From positions 105,573,815-105,637,814 of the forward strand of contig OX352772.1 in NCBI GenBank assembly GCA_947095535.1: a stretch of DNA of 64,000 bases. Reading direction: 5' to 3'. Within the stretch, counting starts at the first letter, position 1, and each line of letters opens with the position of its first letter. This document shows, piece after piece, positions 33,675-44,862 of this stretch. A program made the position numbers and the translations under genes. Below the pieces are notes generated by a model. That model was not told the DNA's origin and did no database searches. It saw only the letters and a list, made by a program, of their open reading frames with translations. This stretch comes from Poecilobothrus nobilitatus (lineage: Eukaryota > Arthropoda > Insecta > Diptera > Dolichopodidae).

Positions 33675-34622
33675 ATGGATGATGAACCAAATAGACTAAC
33701 AATAGAACCTCTAAAATATTTGGGTAATCTTCCCGAATTCAATGGTAATTCAAATAACCTCCAAAACTTCTGCGACCTAGTTGATAGAGTCATTCCCATC
33801 ATCAGGACATTCGACGATGTTTCTCAAGTATTAATGACGGACATAATTAAAAATAAAATAGTTGGTAAAGCAAGGGATACGTTAGAAATGAATTGTCAAG
33901 CCAGAAATTGGACTGCAATTAAGCAAGTTTTACAAAATAACTTTGGTGATCGACTAGCTTGTGAAGAACTATTTGGCGCAATGTGAAGCGTCACTTTTAA
34001 AACTAATTGTATAGACTTATTCAACGAGATTAAAATAAAATTGAGAAGACTAAACAATAAAACTCAACTGATCTATGGTGTAGGAGCTACAGCCGACGAC
34101 CTAGCAAACAGAAGCAGAAGCTCCGCACTATGTATATTTATCAACAAAATCCCTGAACCTATGAAATCTGTTTTAGTTTGTAGAAACCCAGACAGCTTAG
34201 AACTAGCTATGGACATATTATTTTAAGCGGGATACGCTTATTCCATTCAAAACAACCAAAATCCCAATAGAAGAAACAGAGAAAATTCTAACTACAATTA
34301 TCCTAACCAAAAATCAAATAACAGCAACCAAAGACGCAACTACAATAACGACAATAGGCATAATAACAACAGATATAATAATGCCAACAATAACAGACCC
34401 CAAAACCAAAGAGATCAGAATCAATATAGAAACAACAGTATCAATCGACAATCTCGAAACTATTACAATAGACTTTCCGCCGACCAACAACAAAATAATT
34501 ATAATCACAACAACAATTATAATAACCGCCCAAACCTACAAAACCACGAACCTATGGATACTTACGAACAAGAAATCCAAAATTTTCAATACTCTGCCTC
34601 GACAAAATCCTACCACATATAA
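33675..34622 (+). pseudogene. Errantivirus 1 gag, two in-frame stops
   Basis: The frame begins MDDEPNRLTIEPLKYLGNLP and continues in phase to 34622, interrupted by TGA at about 33984 and TAA at about 34224, for 315 codons. The N-terminal half shows the helical Gag core: DLVDRVIPIIRTFDDVSQVL, GKARDTLEMNCQARNW and VLQNNFGD. The C-terminal half is extremely rich in Asn, Arg, Gln and Tyr with no CCHC knuckle, then EPMDTYEQEIQNFQYS, a conserved end motif of 17.6-like Gags. Gag would form the particle and bind RNA; the basic Asn/Arg tail probably replaces the zinc knuckle. Confidence 0.83.
34580..34586 (+). promoter_or_regulatory. Putative -1 ribosomal frameshift site A AAT TTT
   Basis: The heptamer AAATTTT is in the correct phase (A AAT TTT relative to gag codons) 33 bases before the gag stop. 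Slipping back one base enters the pol frame, which is open from here through the protease. A downstream stimulatory structure was not modelled. Confidence 0.6.
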
Positions 34623-36640
34623 TAGTTAAAACTAAACTTACCCCACTAAAATTCATCATCGATACTGGAGCCACGCACTCCATTATCAACCCTGGATTGT
34701 GTGATCCGAAATGGAAAAAACAAATTAATAATATATCTCTCAAAACGCTCCAACATACCGTCAACATTTCTAAACTGGTAGAAATACCTTTATTCGAAGA
34801 ATTAGGAGATCCTTCGAATAAAATACAAATGTTCGTTTGTGACTTTCACAAAGAATACGACGGCCTTTTAGGAAATAACATCTTAAAAAGTTTAAATGTT
34901 AAGATTGATTACAGTAATAACTACTTAGAAATTAAGGACATAAAAATCCCAATATATTTTAAAAATTTTAATAATACTAAAACTTACCTTCTTGATACTC
35001 AAGGAGAATATTTCCTTGATATACCAGTCGAACAGAAATCTGGCTTAGCCTACATATCAAATAAAACTTCTGACGATAACAAAGTCATAATCAGAGAAGG
35101 TGTTTACGAAGTCGAAAATAGTAAAATTAATGCAAATGTTACAATTCTAGACAATAACCCTAAAAACATCACATTTAATATGTTAAAAACTGAACCCGTC
35201 ACCGATGAAAATTTCTACTTTTCAAATGATGTTAAAACTGCACCACTACTAGAACAAATACGTACAAACCATTTAAATCCCGAAGAAAACCAAAATTTAC
35301 ATAAAATTGTTAAAAGATTTTCCAGTATATTTTATAATGAGAAATCGGATCTCACCTTCACAAACGCAATAAAACACGAGATTCGTACGAGCGACCATGT
35401 TCCTATTGCTATAAAAAGGAAGTGAAACAACAAATTTCGGAGATGTTGGGAAAAGGAATTATAAGACCAAGTCAATGTCCATATTCTGCACCAGTTTGGG
35501 TAGTACCCGGTAGGTCGACATAAATGGAGACTCGTAATTGACTATAGAAAGTTAAACGAGGTTACAATTGACGATAGGTACCCCATTCCCAACATCGACG
35601 AAATTTTGGAAAAACTTGGTAGATGCCAATATTTTACAACATTGGATCTTGCCAAGGGTTTCCATCAAATTGAAATTGATAGAAAAGACATTTATAAGAC
35701 AGCATTCAGCGTGGAAGGCGGTCACTACGAATTTCTTCGCATGCCGTTTTGGTTGAAGACAGCCCCAGCCACCTTTCAGCGACTTATGAATAATGTCCTA
35801 GGTGACTACATTAACAAAATTTATTTAGTCTACCTTGATGATATAATTATCTTCTCCACCTCTTTACAAGAACACCTAGAATCCTTCACAAAGATTTTCC
35901 AAAGACTGAAAAATATGAATCTTAAAGTCCAATTAGATAAATTGGAGTTTTTAAAAAGGGAGACCGAATTTCTCGGTCACGTAGTGTCAAATGAAGGTAT
36001 AAAACCAAACCCTCAAAAAATATCGTGTGTTCAACATTTTCCAATTCCTAAAAATCCTAAGGAGATCAAACAATTCCTCGGTCTCACAGGATACTATAGG
36101 AAATTTATAAAAGACTACTCAATGATTGCAAAACCTATATCTAAATATCTTAAGAAAGATATGAAAGTAAATATTAAAGACCCTGAATACATAAAGAGCT
36201 TTGAAACTTTAAAACTGATGCTCACAAACGATCCCATTCTTCACTACCCCGACTTTTCTAAATTATTCACTTTACAAACCGACGCAAGTAAATACGCTCT
36301 GGATGCTATTCTTTCACAAAATGGTCATCCTATTTCTTACGCTAGTCGTACGCTCAACGATCACGAGCAAAACTATAGCACTATCGAAAAGGAGTTTTTA
36401 GCAATTGTGTGGGCAACGCAATATTTCCGTCCATATCTTTTCGGTAGGAAATTCTTGATCGAAACGGGCCATCGTCCTTTAACTTGGCTCTCCTCAATAA
36501 AAGAACCAAACTCAAAGCTTGTCCGCTGGAGATTGATATTAGCAGAATATGACTACCAAATAAAGTATAAGAGGGGAGTTCAAATGAAACGCCGACGCGC
36601 TTTCAAGAATTATAATTAACTTTAACGAAGCCGAAGATTC
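34586..36640 (+). pseudogene. Errantivirus 1 pol: protease, reverse transcriptase, RNase H
   Basis: The pol frame lies -1 to gag. The protease active site is KFIIDTGATHSIINP. A spacer leads to the RT, where a pair of compensating frameshifts (about 35416 and 35512) and stops break the fingers. RT is then open: [54 protein letters not shown] (intact YLDD) and [16 protein letters not shown]. RNase H follows with [14 protein letters not shown] and [13 protein letters not shown], but the usual TDH reads TGH, losing a metal-binding Asp. The RH tail ends in a frameshift near 36590. The polyprotein would make and integrate the proviral DNA. Confidence 0.88.
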
Positions 36641-38064
36641 TTTCATCACTGAATCTAATTGCCCTATAAATATTTATAGAAACCAAATCATCATCAAAAA
36701 AAATCAACTCTGGTTCATTAAAAATCAAAAATCTAAAAATTTTCAAATCCGATAGAAAAATTATCTATACAAAATCACTCGAATACGATATTATAATAAC
36801 AATAGTACAAAACCATTTCGATATGAATAAAACCAACGCAGTTTTAATTGAAGATGTAACCTTTGCTAACACCTTTACTAATACCGTAAAAAACCATTTT
36901 CACAGTAACAATAATAAATTCAAAATTGTTAAATGTGGAAAACTACTTAAAGATATTACAAACGAAAACGAACTGGCGCAACTTGTTGAAAATGAACACC
37001 TCAGAAATAATCATAGAGGTATTAACGAAAATTTTATGCAACTTAGAGAAAAAATTTACCATCCCAAATTAAAGGAGAGAATAACAATTTTTGTCAATAA
37101 TTACGAAATATGCAATATTGAGAAATATGATAGGAAACCCGTCAAACAAAAATATAAAGTTACTGAGACTCCTAGTAACCCTAGAGAAATAATACACGCA
37201 GACGTCTTCTATACCCTCAATAAAAATATGTTTTTAACAACAGTCGACAAGTTTACAAAATATGCACAAACAATAAAAATTGATAATCGCCGTTGGACTG
37301 AATTTAAAAGATCCCTGACCCAATATCTCAGCATCGTCGGAAATGTCCAAAATTTAGTTGTCGATAACGAATTAGGTCTAAAAGCTCTCCCATTGCGGAA
37401 ATTCTTAGAGGATGAAAATATTAGCATACACTTCACCTCTAACAATAACCATACATCTAATGCAGACGTCGAACGCCTTCACAATACGATAAACGAACAC
37501 TTACGGCTTTTAAGACATGACGATAAAGTAGACGAAGACTCCGTAGAAGAAAAAATACACAAAATAATAAAATTCTATAATAACTCTATACATAGCACGA
37601 CTGGAAAAAAGCCAATAAACTTCTTCCACGGTTCTATAACGACAGATCAATACCCAGAAATAAAACAAAGAATACTTAAAGTTAAAGAAAATACCATCGA
37701 AAAATTGAATCAAAATAGGGAAAACGTTGATATAGAAACGGGACTACAATTTATAAAAGAAATAAGGGGAGGGAAAAACCACCGTAAATTCAGAAAAATA
37801 ATAGCTGAACCCTTAGACGAAAATCATATTATAACTCCAGGTGGATACAAATATTATAAATCTCACGTAAAGAGACGGAAAAAGCACCAAAATAATAATA
37901 AACCTACAATTAAAGCAAAAGTTAGAAAAAAAAATAATAATAATAGAAACTTACGTATACTTCCAGAAACGAACCATGACAATAAAGACAGCACTTTTAA
38001 TCGGGACATTACTGACAACAACCCTGGCCCAAACAATAGAAATACAGAACCTGAACCAAAATAA
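36640..38064 (+). pseudogene. Errantivirus 1 integrase
   Basis: The main open frame runs from 36823 to 38064 (413 codons), but homology starts about 36640 in a neighbouring stretch. The zinc-binding domain has H...H in ENEHLRNNHRGINENFMQL but only one Cys in NYEICNIEKYDRKP, where two are expected (CEIC). The catalytic triad is visible: IHADVFY (D), VVDNELG (D) and SNADVERLHNTINEHL (E). The C-terminus is lysine and asparagine rich and overlaps the start of env by 89 bases in another frame. The enzyme would join viral DNA ends to the genome. Confidence 0.85.
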
Positions 38065-39533
38065 TGGCTACATCACCATAAAAACCGGTGAACTTAAAGT
38101 TATTAAAAACTTTGAAAAAATTCTCCATATAATAAATACTACTCAACTAGCTATAGCGAAAGATCAAATATACGACAATATTAAAATAATAGAACAAAAT
38201 GCAAAACAAAATGCACTTGTAATAAATACCGTGGTTGAAAACTTCAAGTTACTAGATTCTCAAATTAAAAGACTGAGACCAAATACAAGACACAAACGTG
38301 GACTTCTTAACGTAGTTGGTACAGGTCTAAAATTCCTTACAGGCACAATGGACAGTGAAGACGAAATCCTTATATAAAACGCTATAGATAAACTATCTCA
38401 AAATAACCATGAACTAATAGCTGAAGCAAACAAACAAGTTATATTAAACAAACAAATATCCAATCAAATTCATAACATAACCAAACAATAAACAACCAGC
38501 AAAAATTAATTTTTGAAATTCTTTCAAATCATACAAATGTGATCAAAATAAATTACTTAGAAAGAGAAATAAACACTTTTGAACAAGCGTACCAAATAAA
38601 CCACGATATAAACCTTCTACCAAATCACATTGATAACATCGAACAGATCGTTTTGACAAGTAAACTCAACATTCTCTCGAAAAATATCTTAACAGAAGAC
38701 GAACTAAAACTTATACATGACATAGAAACTTACCAAGTAACAGTATCATATCAAAGTAACAGTAGCATATTATAGTGACCAAATTATAATTATCGTTTTT
38801 ATGCCAAATTACTCCAACTCAAAATATTCCAAAATTTTAATTGAACCTATGCCAAACATTAATAATAAATCCATATCACTTAAAGAAAACAATATTCTAA
38901 TAAACGATATGAAAATTATTTACAGTAATGATGTAAAAGATAAACAAAAAAATAATTTAATTGAATTAAATGATGAATGTTTGAATCATATATTTAATTT
39001 TAAAGAAGGTAAATGTGAAATGCAAAATTTAAAAAAAGAAATAATACCAGGACTTATAATAATAAAAAATATTAACGATACTAATAATTTTTCACAAAAT
39101 TGTAATAAAAATTTGAAATTATTTAGAAATAGCTTAATAAAAAATTGAAAATTGTAAAATTAGTACTCAAAACAAAGTATTTACAAATGTATTTCAAAAA
39201 ATCTATGATAAAAATGTATTTCCATATTTTACGCCAAAAGTCATTGAAAAAGAAACAGTTAATTTAACTAATTTTGAAGAATTGTATTTAAAAGAAATAG
39301 AAAATAATAGAAAAGAAATTAAAGAAATGGAAATTGAAAATCCTACTTATAATTTACTATTAAACTTATTTATATCAATCAATACTTTTGTACTAATAAT
39401 TATTGTAATCTTCATTTTTTGTAAAATTAAAAATAAACCTAAGCTTGTAATAACCAAACCAAAACCTTCGTCGGAGCCTCAGGCAAACGGTGGGGGAGTT
39501 ATAGTTACTACACCCCTGTATACTATAACATAA
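37976..39533 (+). pseudogene. Errantivirus 1 env (baculovirus F-like), broken
   Basis: It starts MTIKTALLIGTLLTTTLAQ, a plausible signal peptide, overlapping the end of integrase. A furin-like site (RHKR) followed by GLLNVVGTGLKFLTGTMD, the presumed fusion peptide, lies around residues 105-127. A stop at 38377, another near 38490, and frame changes follow. Parts of the ectodomain are readable at 38539-38775 and 38801-39148. The last frame (39282-39533) has a hydrophobic membrane anchor (LFISINTFVLIIIVIFIFC) and a tail ending SSEPQANGGGVIVTT. Such Envs are class I-type fusion proteins acquired by errantiviruses. This one cannot be made intact. Confidence 0.85.
39489..39498 (+). other. Errantivirus 1 polypurine tract
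   Basis: GGTGGGGGAG near the end of env, followed by TTATAGTTACTACACCCC. In related elements the plus-strand primer lies directly before the 3' LTR, so the true 3' LTR probably starts at about 39497, roughly 57 bases before the part shared with the 5' LTR. Confidence 0.6.
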
Positions 39534-39553
39534 ATGTTAAGATATATTAAATC

Positions 39554-40207
39554 ACTGTAAAACATAAATGTTATAAGTATACATATATTTTTTTTATATA
39601 TGAAATTTTTCTTTGGTAATTTTGTGTGAAGGTAATTATTTGTAAATTCTCTTAATGATCAAATTTCAAATAAATTCACTTTCACACAGAATTCTCAAAA
39701 ATCCCTAATTAATTATTACGCGTGTTGCGATATCATATTCTATTTTTTTTCATTAGAAAAATACTTTCTGCGATTTTATGTGAAAACAATAACTTCCAAA
39801 TTCACGTAAATATTATATTTCATAAAAAAATCAAATAAATTGTTTTCGCATAAAATTGTAAAGAAAAAAAAAAACAATTATTCAAATATTGGCTAATTCA
39901 ACTTCCGTTCTCACGAATTAACCAATATTCCAATAAAATTTCGCAGACGCAAAATCAGCGATAATATAGTATAAAACACCCATTCACCTGTTGGTGATCG
40001 TCAGTCAATTTTAACAATTAAGTATACTAGAAAATTTTAAAACAAAATTATAAGTAAATAAAAAATTTTAATAAAACAAAAAAAGAAAAGTAAAATTGTT
40101 TTTTTCATATAATTAAATATAAAATAAGTAAATAAAAAATTTGAATAAAACAAAAAAGAAAAGTAAAATTGTTTTTTTTATTTTATAATTAAATATAAAA
40201 TTTAATT
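39554..40207 (+). repeat. Errantivirus 1 3' LTR (shared part)
   Basis: Matches 31667-32316 with scattered substitutions and indels (for example a shorter A/G run near 39860 and an extra TATT near 39810). TATA box, initiator and the inverted repeat are retained; one stem base differs (GAATTAACC for GAATTAGCC). It ends AAATTTAATT. Confidence 0.88.
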
Positions 40208-40208
40208 G

Positions 40209-40953
40209 ATAATCTCGTTTGCTCTGGGGGTCGTTCGGAAGCTTCCAAAATCCGAACCCATGGGCCAAATCCTCTCAAATTTTAGAGACTTAAATTAAAC
40301 ATGAAAAAACACCACTCTGTCAAATTTGAAGGTTATATCTTTATTGGTTTTGGAGATAATCTCATTTGCTCTGGTGCTCGTTCGGAAGTTTCCAAAATCC
40401 AAACCCATGGACCAAATCCCCTCAAGTTTTAGAGACTTAAATTAAACATGAAAGAACACCACTCTGTCAAACTTGAAGGTTATATCTTTATTGGTTTTGG
40501 AGATAATCTCATTTGCTCTGGTGCTCGTTCGGAAGTTTCCAAAATCCAAACCCATAGACCAAATCCCCTTAAATTTCAGTGACATAAATCGAATGGGAAC
40601 GAACATCACTGTACAAAATTTAAAGATTCTATCTTTGTTGGTTTTGGAGATAATCTCGTTTGCTCCGGAATCATTCGGAAGCTTCCAGAATCCGAATCCA
40701 TGGACCGATTTTGTCCAGATTCGAACTTAGTCTTCCTTTCGTAATTAGTAACCTACTATATAAATTTCATCAAGATAGCTGTATTAGTTTTTAAATTATC
40801 GTGCAAACGGACGAACGGGCGGACGGACGGACATCGTTAAATCGACTCAGGAGATGATCCTGATTCAGAATATATATACATGTCCATATCTAACTCGCTT
40901 CCTTTTGGTGGTTACAAACACCATACCAAAGTTAATATACCCTACACTTTAGG
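40209..40953 (-). repeat. DINE-1/Helentron-like element, 5' part only (copy C)
   Basis: On the minus strand it starts ACACCTAAAGTGTAGGGTA, then TTAACTTTGGTATGG, the block with GAATCAGGATCATCTCCTGA, a (GTCC)n-type run and about four array units with TTCCGAACGA. It is cut by the errantivirus 3' LTR at 40208. Its start lies directly inside the P-element transposase remnant. Confidence 0.75.
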
Positions 40954-40955
40954 TG

Positions 40956-42290
40956 TAAATTGATACCAATTTGATACGAGTCCTCTTAATACAAAAACAC
41001 ATACATATTTAGCTATTGCTCAACTTCTTTTGAAACCATAGTCTAAGAAATCTGTAATCTCATCTAAAACAGTATTATAATTCAAATCTTTTCGAATCGA
41101 AATTTCGTCGAATATCAAAACAGCTTCTTTAGAAATTTTGTTCATTTTCTTGAAAATATTGCGTAATTCTTCGATATTTTTTTCATTGAAACCTACATCT
41201 AAATATTTTATGGGAAACCATCGATTGAGAGAAGAATAGTGAGGTAAATTCAGATTTATTGAATTCCGCTAAAATTTGTAACCTTTAGGGGAATTGAAAT
41301 GAATATTCCGGGTCCGGGTTAAGCAAAGCATTTGGTTCTAATTTGGATTCATCAATTAAATTAGCAACAGATATCAGTTTTAATTTTTCTCTCAATTTTT
41401 TATTTTCAAATATTAATTTGTTATTTTTTCGCTTCGTTTAAAATGAAACTGATTTTAAATATTTATTATTCTTTTGAATTCTATTTATGCTAAATTTGTG
41501 CATTTTTTTCTAGAATAAAATTTATTTTTTTGGAATTTTAGGCAATTCGCCGGCTGAGTACAATATAATACATCGGGTAATTTTTTCATTTTTTGACGTA
41601 TTTCTACTGTGTATCTTTAAGTGTCTAAAATGCAAAATTGTATGAAATTAAACAACTAAGCATTAACATTTTTTTTTAAATTGTTATGCTTAAGTGTCTA
41701 ATATTAAAATAAGTGCTTAAATGTTCTATATTATAATTTATTGCAAACATTATTTTCTAATGAAATAGTTGAAGATACTAAACTAGATGTTTCAATGGGC
41801 TCAGTTAAATGTTTTGAATTATATTTAGAAGAATTAAATTTAGAAAAATTAACTTTATAATAAGTTTTGAGAGGAATTTTAACTTTTAAATATGGAGATG
41901 GTGGACATTCTACCTCACAACACTCTTCTAATACTAATGAAAACTCTTCTAATTACGCTGCGTGTTATTTCTAAAGTTTCTAATTGGTTCACATTCGTCT
42001 GAGAAAGTAAATATATTTGAATTTTTAGATGATTGTGAACGTTTTATTATTGTCTAAAAATAAAGTTGGTACAGAATTTTTTTTTAATTTTTTTTTTCCT
42101 AAACATTTTTTTTCGAAATGGTCTTACATATAATATAATTTTTACCTATTTCAGGAATAATTTTACATTTATGTACCCAAATATTAAATAAAACCTTTTC
42201 CCTCGGAAACTTAAAAAAACTTACCTACATAGTTTCTCCTACTGTTGGTACAAACAGAGACAGCACATTTGCGACCCGATATATTTTTTT
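40956..42290 (-). pseudogene. P-superfamily (THAP) transposase remnant
   Basis: Minus strand, from the right: FFKFPREKVLFNIWVHKCKI, then (after a one-base shift) HFEKKCLGKKKLKKNSVPTL. This is the C-terminal half of a THAP zinc-finger domain with its FxxFP, W and C..H landmarks. A linker region follows (ECPPSPYLKVKIPLKTYYKV), and a possible intron ends near 41625. Next come a coiled coil (ENKKLREKLKLI, about 41400), SLNRWFPIKYLDVGF, and AVLIFDEISIRKDLNYNTVL, then DYG, the hallmark of P-element and THAP9 transposases, then AKYVCVFVLRGLVSNWYQ. The DINE-like copy C interrupts it there. The enzyme would cut and paste P-type DNA. It is dead here. Confidence 0.85.
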
Positions 42291-43080
42291 TTATCGTTTA
42301 AAGATTCGAAGATTGAAATAAATTTTTTAAATATACGACATACGACCTAGGTTGAATCCCACAAAAAATGTGACTTTGTGTAATTGTAATAATAATTTTA
42401 AAATAAAAAAAACATTTATAATAGAATATAATAATGTAAAATATAATGAAGTACTACAATTGGAAGTTATAAAAATTAAGTGATGTAAGAATAATGATTT
42501 TTATATAATTAATTAATATATACCTACATATTCTATAAAATTAAAAATTGAATTAAATACAATAATAGTACAAAAATATACATATAATAAATACATATAA
42601 ATACATATATTATTTAAATAATTTTTAAAGCTTACCAAACAACTACTTTGAAATTTTTTTTAAACTATGTATATGATAAACGACAAACCTTATCATTTAA
42701 ACTAGATAGAATAATACAAGTATACAACTAAATTTTCTACACAGGTTGATAAAACATGAAAATACGTACAACAATAATCTACTTGCTCCGTTAAGAAACG
42801 TACCATATGCAATGTATATAACTACATATGCATGCAAATTTATTGCTTTTATTTTACTTTATTTACATACATTATAATTATTGTGTATATGAAATAATAT
42901 GTAATTTATATATTGATATTACTATATATCGCATATATATACATCACATTGATCACATACACAGATCCAAAATTCAAATATGAAAAAGATCTCCACATAA
43001 AATTACTTAATAAAATTAGCAAGTACAATTACCAATTAAGAGTAATTTTACCGCAGCAAATTGAATTTATCGCATAATAC
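42291..43080. other. AT-rich spacer with possible capsid N-terminal remnant
   Basis: Mostly TA-rich sequence. The last 120 bases read, in one plus frame, TDPKFKYEKDLHIKLLNKIS and KYNYQLRVILPQQIEFIA, which may be the decayed beginning of the next protein or an upstream gene; not recognised. Confidence 0.4.
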
Positions 43081-43182
43081 AAAGTTTACCGCAGGGATCC
43101 AATCTCAAAGAAAAAATTATTGAAAAAGTGATCACAAGTGGTTCTCTGTTTTTGTTCTATATGATTTATCTGTATAATTATA

Positions 43183-44041
43183 TTGTCTGTGCCGAATGTC
43201 AATGATTTCAACAATTCTGGTTCTAAATCAAGACAAAAATCGTACAAAAATTCTGCAATAGTGGGAAAATTACATGTAGATTTCTTCAATACTTCCAAAT
43301 TACTTTTAAATAATGTTGACATTCGAATTTCTTTAGCATTAGAGAAACAAGATTTTTATATTTTCTTTAACGATGCCGATGAAAGCTATTTGAAAACTCT
43401 CGAAGCTACATTATACATGAAACATTTAACAATTAATCCTAGCATATTGATAGCACAGAATACTGTACTGGAAAAGGCTAACGCGAAATATTTTTATACT
43501 AGAAGTGAAATCAAAACATTTACAATTCCAGCTAACACTTCCAACATATCATTGGATAATATATTTATAGGACAAATACCAAAAGCTCTTGTATTTTGTA
43601 TGGTTAATAATGAAAATTTCAATGGTAAAAGATCAAAAAATCTATACCATTTCGATCATCAAAATCTCACACAATTTCAATTATATGTGAATGGAGTGCC
43701 TACTCCAAACTCTGCAATTGAAATAAGTTTTACATCCAATAATCTTTGTAATTCTGATGCATATTTAACTTTATTCAATGAAACTGCAATGCATACATCA
43801 CTCTGATAGAGGACATCAAATTTCAAAAGAACTATTTTCAAAAGATTATACTGGCTTTTGATTTATCACCAGACGGCTCGAGAACTGATACATGTCAGAG
43901 TTTATTAAACCAGGGAGTTATAGTAAAGTTTGAAGCAAGACTCAGTGCGCCATTAACTTCAACATTAACATGCTTTGTATTTGCAGAATTCGATGCCAAC
44001 ATCGAAATTGATAAAGATCGTAACGTATGCGTAAACATATG
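43183..44041 (+). pseudogene. Polinton major capsid protein (double jelly-roll type)
   Basis: The main frame (43183-43806) carries KSYKNSAIVGKLHVDFFNTS, KLLLNNVDIRISLALEK, ATLYMKHLTINPSILIAQNT, YTRSEIKTFTIPANTSNISL and NIFIGQIPKALVFCMVNNEN. These are well-conserved blocks of the Polinton/adintovirus hexon-like protein, often named F54H12.2-like in databases. After a stop, shifted frames give ILAFDLSPDGSRTDTCQSLL and LTSTLTCFVFAEFDANIEID, the conserved C-terminus. The N-terminus is unclear; ISLALEK...FYIFF suggests the jelly-roll core. It would form the icosahedral shell. Frameshifts at about 43800 and 43850 break it. Confidence 0.82.
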
Positions 44042-44057
44042 GACTATTTCTTTTCAT

Positions 44058-44384
44058 TTGAAAATGGCATGTGCTCTAGTAGATTTATCGTTCTGTACGG
44101 ACGATAACAATACAATATTTGTAAAAAATATTGCTGTGGCTGGCATAAAAGAAAAATGTAAAACTATTGTAAAAGAATTAAAGTATAAATTTCCTGTCAG
44201 AGATTTAAAAAGAACAGACATTGAGAATTACTCTTTTGGACATATCGATAACGAAAAAATAACTAATAACTTAGTAAATTTGCTTGAAAAATTCGATATA
44301 GCCTTAACAAGTGGAAAACTTAAAGGAGAATTATTAACAACATTTATACGAGGAAATACTCGACTAATTGATATTTCTCGTTAG
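44058..44384 (+). CDS. Unrecognised Polinton-associated ORF
   Basis: 108 codons starting MKMACALVDLSFCTDDNNTI, ending GNTRLIDISR. It lies 17 bases after the capsid C-terminus and just before the protease on the same strand. It has VKNIAVAGIKEKCKTIVKEL and KFPVRDLKRTDIENYSFGHI but no membrane segment or known motif that I recognise. Uninterrupted, which is unusual in this window. It could be the N-terminal part of a larger virion gene or a separate small protein. Confidence 0.5.
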   Translation: MKMACALVDLSFCTDDNNTIFVKNIAVAGIKEKCKTIVKELKYKFPVRDLKRTDIENYSFGHIDNEKITNNLVNLLEKFDIALTSGKLKGELLTTFIRGNTRLIDISR

Positions 44385-44435
44385 CAAAACAATGATAACA
44401 AAGTTGCTGAATTGTAATAACTTAACAAAAAAATA

Positions 44436-44797
44436 TTTAGAGGCGTTTATGGTCTTTATCAATTGCCAAAACGAGTTTCAAAACCTAGTATTTTGATGGT
44501 AAATACTAATACTCCTAATGAAAAGAGAACACATTGGTTAGCAATATTTGTTACAGTTCAAGGGTGTGCAGAATATTTTGATTCATTTGGAAATCCCCCA
44601 TTTCACAATGGATTATAGAATTTCTACAAAATCAATCGACATGTTTTGTTTTCAACAATAAGCGTTTACAAAGTAATTTAACATCTGTTTGCGGACATTA
44701 TTGTTGTGTATATCTATGGATGCGATGTTACCGTAAAAGCATGAAATATTTTCTTAATTTATTCGACACATCATCCCCATTTCGCAAAATTTTTTAA
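44436..44797 (+). pseudogene. Adenain-like cysteine protease of the Polinton
   Basis: Reads FRGVYGLYQLPKRVSKPSIL, MVNTNTPNEKRTHWLAIFV (catalytic His in HW), GCAEYFDSFGNPPF (acidic residue in DSFG) and then, after a frameshift near 44617, NNKRLQSNLTSVCGHYCCVY with the catalytic Cys in CGHYC, and KSMKYFLNLFD. This is the pattern of the adenovirus maturation protease carried by Polintons and adintoviruses, which trims capsid precursors. All three catalytic landmarks survive although the frame is broken once. No convincing start codon was found. Confidence 0.85.
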
Positions 44798-44862
44798 AAA
44801 TGTGGGAGAAAAACTATAAATACAAAATTCTAAAATAAAATTCATCAGTTAAAACAACAAAG

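Larger units (their letters stand above)
31667..40207 (+). mobile_element. Errantivirus (Metaviridae, env-bearing Ty3/gypsy) provirus, decayed
   Basis: Two similar LTRs flank a leader with a tRNA-Ser primer site, then gag, pol (protease, RT, RNase H, integrase) and env. The order and the asparagine-rich Gag tail resemble the 17.6/297/ZAM group of insect errantiviruses. The two LTRs differ by many substitutions and indels, so the insertion is old. All genes carry stops or frameshifts. The 3' LTR abuts a DINE-like fragment. The 5' LTR abuts LINE copy 4 and seems to lack its first 50-60 bases. Confidence 0.92.

Noticed and set aside
34314..34508. Hydrophobic minus-strand ORF
   Set aside because: Antisense of the Asn/Arg-rich Gag tail of errantivirus 1.
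41020..42330. Host THAP-domain transcription factor gene
   Set aside because: The THAP half is followed by P-transposase-specific text (FDEISIRKD, VLRGLVSNWYQ) and several frame breaks, so a dead transposase is more likely.
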